Shown piece after piece: positions 60,254-64,000 of a DNA stretch of 64,000 bases. Each line of letters begins with the position of its first letter. The first letter of the stretch is position 1. The DNA is from Komagataeibacter sp. FNDCF1 (GTDB lineage Bacteria; Pseudomonadota; Alphaproteobacteria; Acetobacterales; Acetobacteraceae), in assembly GCF_021295335.1 (NCBI RefSeq), contig NZ_JAIWOT010000001.1:2464501-2528500 (forward strand), written 5' to 3'. Below the pieces are notes generated by a model, which ran no database searches, was not told the origin of the DNA, and worked only from the letters and a program-made list of their open reading frames with translations. Both the position numbers and the translations under genes were made by a program.

Positions 60254-60898
60254 ATGGCGGACGACTCGAATTTAGTACTAAAGGCCACGTCATTACAGGC
60301 GGAGTCGCCCCGGATAGTACTGGCCAGCCGTTCCGGCGCACGGCGTGCCCTGCTGGATTCGGCGCGGATCAGGGCGGATTTTCAGGCCGCCGATGTGGAT
60401 GAGCACGCCATCCGCGACCGGTGCCGCGCGCAGGGGCTGGATGCCAGCCAGACCGCCCGCGCCCTGGCCCGCGCAAAGGCCGGTGCCATCACGGCCCCCC
60501 CCGGCGCGCTGGTCATCGGGGCGGACCAGATCCTGACCTGTAATGGCACATGGTTCGACAAGCCGGAAAACCGCGACGAAGCCCGCCGTCACCTCCGCCA
60601 CCTGCGCGGTCAGCCGCATGTGCTGCATACGGCGGTGGTGATGATGCGGGACGGATGCGAAATCTGGGGGCATGTTGCCTGTCCGGTGCTGCATATGCGC
60701 GATTTCAGCGATTCCTTTCTTGAGCATTATCTGCACGGCGAAGGGGATGCCATCCTTGCCTGCGTGGGGTGCTACCGGCTGGAGGGCATGGGCATCCAGC
60801 TTTTTTCACGCATTGAAGGGGAGTATTCCGCCATTCTTGGCCTGCCGATGCTGGCGCTGCTGGAGGCGTTGCGTGGACAGGGAATCATCTTGCAATAA
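60254..60898 (+). CDS. maf: Maf-family nucleotide pyrophosphatase
   Basis: A 214 aa protein of the Maf/Ham1 fold that hydrolyses (modified) nucleoside triphosphates. The substrate loop IVLASRSGARRALL (21-34), VIGADQILTC with the catalytic acidic residue, and DAILACVGCYRLEGMGIQLF and IEGEYSAILGLPM are all present. The usual SxR motif is conserved. It diverges from hemE across the putative origin. The genes that often follow (aroE, coaE, dnaQ) are absent here. Confidence 0.9.
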   Translation: MADDSNLVLKATSLQAESPRIVLASRSGARRALLDSARIRADFQAADVDEHAIRDRCRAQGLDASQTARALARAKAGAITAPPGALVIGADQILTCNGTWFDKPENRDEARRHLRHLRGQPHVLHTAVVMMRDGCEIWGHVACPVLHMRDFSDSFLEHYLHGEGDAILACVGCYRLEGMGIQLFSRIEGEYSAILGLPMLALLEALRGQGIILQ

Positions 60899-60996
60899 AT
60901 CGATTCCGGAGGGGTTGCATTGCCCCGGGCTTACGGTTATACCCCCGGAACCGGACCACGCCGGGGCATGGAAATGACCCGGTCGATGGAACAAGT

Positions 60997-61072
60997 GGGG
61001 CCATAGCTCAGTTGGGAGAGCGCCTGAATGGCATTCAGGAGGTCAGGGGTTCGACTCCCCTTGGCTCCACCA
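60997..61072 (+). tRNA. tRNA-Ala (anticodon GGC)
   Basis: Acceptor GGGGCCA/TGGCTCC, D-arm GCTC...GAGC, anticodon arm CCTGA/TCAGG with loop ATGGCAT giving GGC, T-arm GGGG TTCGACT CCCC, CCA encoded. Decodes GCC and GCU. About 100 bp after maf on the same strand. Confidence 0.97.
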
Positions 61073-61215
61073 GATTCCTTGTCTGGTACCCCCCATTTTC
61101 AAAAAATGAAGTTGGTCTGATCGTTTCATCCACATGGATGCGGCGCCTTGTGTCCTGCCTTAATCACTTTGTAACGCCTGCCGCGTAAAAACTGCATTTC
61201 AGAGTAATGAAACGA

Positions 61216-61249
61216 AAACCGGTCCGGCCCGTCAGGCCCGGTCCGGTTT
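61216..61249 (+). terminator. stem-loop after tRNA-Ala
   Basis: AAACCGG pairs with CCGGTTT. Inside, CCGG pairs with CCGG and CC with GG, around a GTCA loop. The long interrupted stem ends in a T-rich arm but lacks a T-run after it. It separates tRNA-Ala from the RmlC-like gene and could end the tRNA transcript. Confidence 0.4.
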
Positions 61250-61270
61250 CAGGACGGACCTGAATGCAGA

Positions 61271-61960
61271 GTGATACAGGGTGCGGATTCCCCCTTGCCA
61301 GTGACGGAAATGGTCCGGCTGTGGGTATCCGATATGTTTGAGCATGATCATGGCGTTGCCGTGTCAGCGCCCGTCGCGCCATCGGCGCATGACGGGGCCC
61401 TGACGGCCCGAATGCTTCCGGTCGACGGCATGCTGCTGCTGGAACCTGCGGCACGTGCCGGGTGTGGCAAGGATGGCCGCGCGGCCTGTCATGCCCTTGT
61501 CCATGCCGGGATTGCCGTAACCGAGCATTTCATGCGCTACAGCCAGGTCAGCAGCTATGGCCGCAATGTCGTGCACGGGTTGCACTGTCAGTTGCCGCCC
61601 TGTGCGCAGGGCAGGCTCATGCACTGCAGCCGGGGTGCGATATGGGCGGTCGGGGTGGATGTGCGCACCGGCTCACGCAGTTTCGGGCAATGGGCTGGTC
61701 AGACCCTGAGTGCTGAAAACGGCCACCAGCTCTGGATTCCACCGGGTTTCCTGCATGGCCTGTGCAGCCTGCATGAGGATACGGAGGTCATCTGCCGCCA
61801 TACTCGGCCCTCCGCCCCTTCATGCGAACGTGCCATACGCTGGAATGACGGGATACTGGGCGTGGACTGGCCGGTCACGGACCGGCAGGCCGTCCTCTTC
61901 CCCAGTGATGGGCAGGCTCCTTCCTTTTCCAATGTCATTGACTGGTTTTTCTGTTCATGA
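61271..61960 (+). CDS. RmlC-like epimerase, divergent active site
   Basis: A 229 aa cupin of the dTDP-4-dehydrorhamnose 3,5-epimerase family. The core NVVHGLHCQLPPCAQGRLMH with its catalytic His, GAIWAVGVDVRTGSRSFGQW and SAENGHQLWIPPGFLHGL are easily aligned. Where the family has YKxTxYY (catalytic Tyr) this protein reads CRHTRPSAP, and the usual N-terminal DxRG/NQ box is not evident. It may be a 3-epimerase, a non-catalytic variant or in decay. The start is uncertain: GTG 61271 or ATG 61310, neither with a good ribosome site. It overlaps rmlD by 4 bp. Confidence 0.75.
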   Translation: MIQGADSPLPVTEMVRLWVSDMFEHDHGVAVSAPVAPSAHDGALTARMLPVDGMLLLEPAARAGCGKDGRAACHALVHAGIAVTEHFMRYSQVSSYGRNVVHGLHCQLPPCAQGRLMHCSRGAIWAVGVDVRTGSRSFGQWAGQTLSAENGHQLWIPPGFLHGLCSLHEDTEVICRHTRPSAPSCERAIRWNDGILGVDWPVTDRQAVLFPSDGQAPSFSNVIDWFFCS

Positions 61961-62895
61961 TGGCGATCCGCTCCTCCCACATGGCTCCTGCGGGCCTGCG
62001 TATTCTGGTAACCGGTGGTTCAGGCCAGCTTGCCCGTGCCCTGCGCCTGCGTGGCGGTGATGCGGTGACGGTCGTCGGGCGGCCCCGGTTCGATTTCGAC
62101 CAGCCTGACACCGTGGTGCGCGTCATGCACGATATCCGGCCCGACCTGGTCATCAATGCCGCCGCATGGACCGCGGTGGACGCGGCCGAGGAACAGCATG
62201 CCCGTGCCCGCCAGGCCAATGCGGAAGGTCCCGCCCTGCTGGCATTGCTGTGCGCGGGGCAGGCCGTGCCCCTGCTGCATGTTTCGACGGATTACGTGTT
62301 CAGCGGTGACAAGGGCAGCCCGTATGTGGAAACGGACCCCACCGACCCGCAAAACGTCTATGGAAGCACAAAGGCGGAGGGCGAAAAGGCGGTCCTCACA
62401 GCCTGCGCGCAGGCCATGGTGGTGCGTACGGCGTGGGTCTATGGCCCGCATGGCCGCAATTTCGTCCGCACAATGCTGGATGCCGCCCGCACGAAATCAC
62501 GGCTTGAGGTCGTGTCCGACCAGTCGGGCAATCCCACCAGCACCCTCGATCTGGCCGATGCGCTTCTGCAGGTGGCGATGCGGATACGGCAGACCGGCTG
62601 GCGCCCCGGCTACCGGGGCGTGTTCCATGCCGTGGGCGGGGGAAGTGCCACGTGGCATGAACTGGCCTGCGCGGCCGTGGCACAGGCGGGTCGCCATGGC
62701 CATCCTGTGCCGTCCGTCACGCCAATCACCACAGCGGACTGGCCAACACCCGCCCCCCGTCCCATCGATGCCCGGCTTGACTGCGGGCGGCTCAGGCAGG
62801 TTTTCGGGATTGAACTGCCCCACTGGCGCGACAGTCTGGGTCCGGTGGTCGACACCATGCTTGGCCATGACCGGCAGTTCGGTCAGGTCGAGTGA
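61957..62895 (+). CDS. rmlD: dTDP-4-dehydrorhamnose reductase
   Basis: NADPH-dependent reductase (312 aa) giving dTDP-L-rhamnose. Rossmann start ILVTGGSGQLARALRLRG (15-32), VINAAAWTAVDAAEEQ, STDYVFSGDKGSPYVETDP, the YxxxK pair in VYGSTKAEGEKAV, RTAWVYGPHGRNFVRTML, and VSDQSGNPTSTLDLADAL are all intact. ATGA overlap with the RmlC-like gene. rmlA and rmlB are not in the window. The 3' end overlaps the convergent MATE gene by 13 bp. Confidence 0.93.
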   Translation: MMAIRSSHMAPAGLRILVTGGSGQLARALRLRGGDAVTVVGRPRFDFDQPDTVVRVMHDIRPDLVINAAAWTAVDAAEEQHARARQANAEGPALLALLCAGQAVPLLHVSTDYVFSGDKGSPYVETDPTDPQNVYGSTKAEGEKAVLTACAQAMVVRTAWVYGPHGRNFVRTMLDAARTKSRLEVVSDQSGNPTSTLDLADALLQVAMRIRQTGWRPGYRGVFHAVGGGSATWHELACAAVAQAGRHGHPVPSVTPITTADWPTPAPRPIDARLDCGRLRQVFGIELPHWRDSLGPVVDTMLGHDRQFGQVE

Positions 62896-64000
62896 TCGAG
62901 TTCATCCAGTTCGATCATGCCTGCCTCCCCTGTCTGTGGCGGGGGAAGGACGGGCATGGCATGTGCGGTTGCATGATCACCCGGATGCAGCCTGCGTACC
63001 ACGGTAAAGGCGGTCATGACCGCGCATGAACCGAACAGTATGCTGCCCAGCACCTGCCCCACCTGCACGCCGCCGGGGCCGAATTTCATGCCAAGCCAGA
63101 CAAACGGCACGGTACCCAGCGTAGCCCGCCCCCAGTTGAACAGGGTGGAATAAAGCGGGAAACCAAGGTTGTTGAAGGCTGCATTGGCCACGAACAGCAT
63201 ACCGATGAAGACATAACCGGCAATGGTCCAGTTACAGAACAGATGGATCAGCATGGCGGCGGTGCCCTGTGCCGAGAAAACCCGCACCACCATGTCCTGT
63301 GTTAAGAACAGGATGCACCACGTGATGGCCACGCACCCCGCGACCAGCCATAGCGAGGCCACCAGCGTCGCACGCACCCGGCCCAGTTGTCCCGCGCCAA
63401 GATTTTGCGACATGATCGGCCCGACCGATCCCGTCAGCGCGAAGACAAAGGCAAAGGCAACCGGCACGATCCGCTCGATGGTGGCCTGTCCCGCTATGGC
63501 CGCCAGTCCGAAGCCTGCCATGGCGTGGGTCACGAATATGCTGCTGACCGGCGTTGCCAGGTTGGTCAGGATGGCGGGCATGGCCACCTCCCCCACCAGT
63601 TTCGTATCCGCCAGCACATGCGTGCGCACGGGCCAGGCCAGCAGGCCATGCCGGCGCACGCAGCGAAAACCGACAAGGGCCACGAAGGCGCGGGAGAACA
63701 CGGTGCTGATCGCCGCCCCTTCCAGCCCCAGTCCCAGCCCCACGATCAGCAGCGGATCCATGATGGCCGAAACCATGGCCCCCAGCAGCGTGACATTCAT
63801 GGAAATGCGGGCGGCACCTATGGCGCGCAGCAGGGCGGAACACCCCATGCCCGCCGCGATCAGCGGCAGTCCGGGGGATACGATCTCCAGGAAAAGGGTG
63901 GCCTGCCGCGCCGCATCCCCCTTTGCCCCCAGCATGGCCAGAAGAGGTGCGGCAAGCCACGCCGTGACCAGGCCGATCAGCAGGCAGCTTGCCATTATGA
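62883..64000 (-). CDS. MATE-family multidrug exporter (N-terminus outside window)
   Basis: The C-terminal ~372 residues of a MATE transporter; the frame is open at the right edge and family members have about 450 residues. Several helices carry family features: GCSALLRAIGAARISMNVTL, MSAIMDPLLIVGLGLGLEGAAI, the second half opening VGEVAMPAILTNLATPVSSI, GSVGPIMSQNLGAGQLGRV, and FVANAAFNNLGFPLYSTLFN. Convergent with rmlD, overlapping its last 13 bp. Substrate unknown. Confidence 0.85.
   Translation of the reverse strand, partial: IMASCLLIGLVTAWLAAPLLAMLGAKGDAARQATLFLEIVSPGLPLIAAGMGCSALLRAIGAARISMNVTLLGAMVSAIMDPLLIVGLGLGLEGAAISTVFSRAFVALVGFRCVRRHGLLAWPVRTHVLADTKLVGEVAMPAILTNLATPVSSIFVTHAMAGFGLAAIAGQATIERIVPVAFAFVFALTGSVGPIMSQNLGAGQLGRVRATLVASLWLVAGCVAITWCILFLTQDMVVRVFSAQGTAAMLIHLFCNWTIAGYVFIGMLFVANAAFNNLGFPLYSTLFNWGRATLGTVPFVWLGMKFGPGGVQVGQVLGSILFGSCAVMTAFTVVRRLHPGDHATAHAMPVLPPPQTGEAGMIELDELDHST

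Overview
The window is GC-rich (roughly two thirds G+C) chromosomal DNA of an alphaproteobacterium. The best fit is an acetic acid bacterium (Acetobacteraceae), most likely Komagataeibacter or Gluconacetobacter. The pointers are a full hopanoid locus (hpnA-B-C-D-E plus hpnN and two HpnL-like membrane proteins), an F0 operon of the alphaproteobacterial atpI-B-E-F'-F type, the small alphaproteobacterial families DUF3126 and DUF3297, HemJ instead of HemG/HemY, a short-form HprK and an incomplete regulatory PTS. The genus is an inference from gene content. I see no insertion sequence, prophage, CRISPR array or rRNA. This is core chromosome, not an island.

Left part (0-24 kb): the hpn operon runs leftward (hpnA, hpnB, hpnC, hpnD, hpnE) and makes squalene from farnesyl diphosphate for the hopene cyclase that should lie beyond the left edge. 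Divergent from it are an HpnL-like membrane protein and tyrC. Next come pyk, a tight moeB/dsrE/SH3-protein operon, several small unknown proteins, a large porin and an aquaporin-like protein. An FMN riboswitch then precedes ribD-ribE-ribBA-ribH, followed by a second HpnL-like gene and hpnN, the hopanoid RND transporter.

Middle (24-42 kb): DUF3297, yigZ and radA, an mlaE/mlaF pair without mlaD, a Bcr/CflA drug exporter, gmk, an SDR enzyme and an RND pump, tRNA-Arg(ACG), a solitary bc1-type cytochrome b, a TPP riboswitch in front of a lone ThiY-like pyrimidine-binding protein, a DUF2721 protein, a second porin and a Gfo/Idh/MocA dehydrogenase.

Right part (42-64 kb): a leftward block holds two glycosyltransferases directly behind the F0 operon, an unknown exported protein, purH, and a chain of touching or overlapping genes hprK-rapZ-manX-ptsH-ptsI-pabB-pabC. 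HemJ, an HAD phosphatase and hemE follow, then a gene-free segment (about 59.85-60.25 kb), maf, tRNA-Ala(GGC), an RmlC-like gene, rmlD and a MATE exporter cut by the right edge. The segment between hemE and maf has the marks of the chromosomal replication origin: the hemE linkage known in alphaproteobacteria, a very high density of GTAC and GANTC words, a near-DnaA box, an A-rich tract, and a strand switch that puts most flanking genes on the leading strand.

A family of six 50-90 bp double-hairpin repeats lies at 3' ends of genes across the window and probably acts as terminators.
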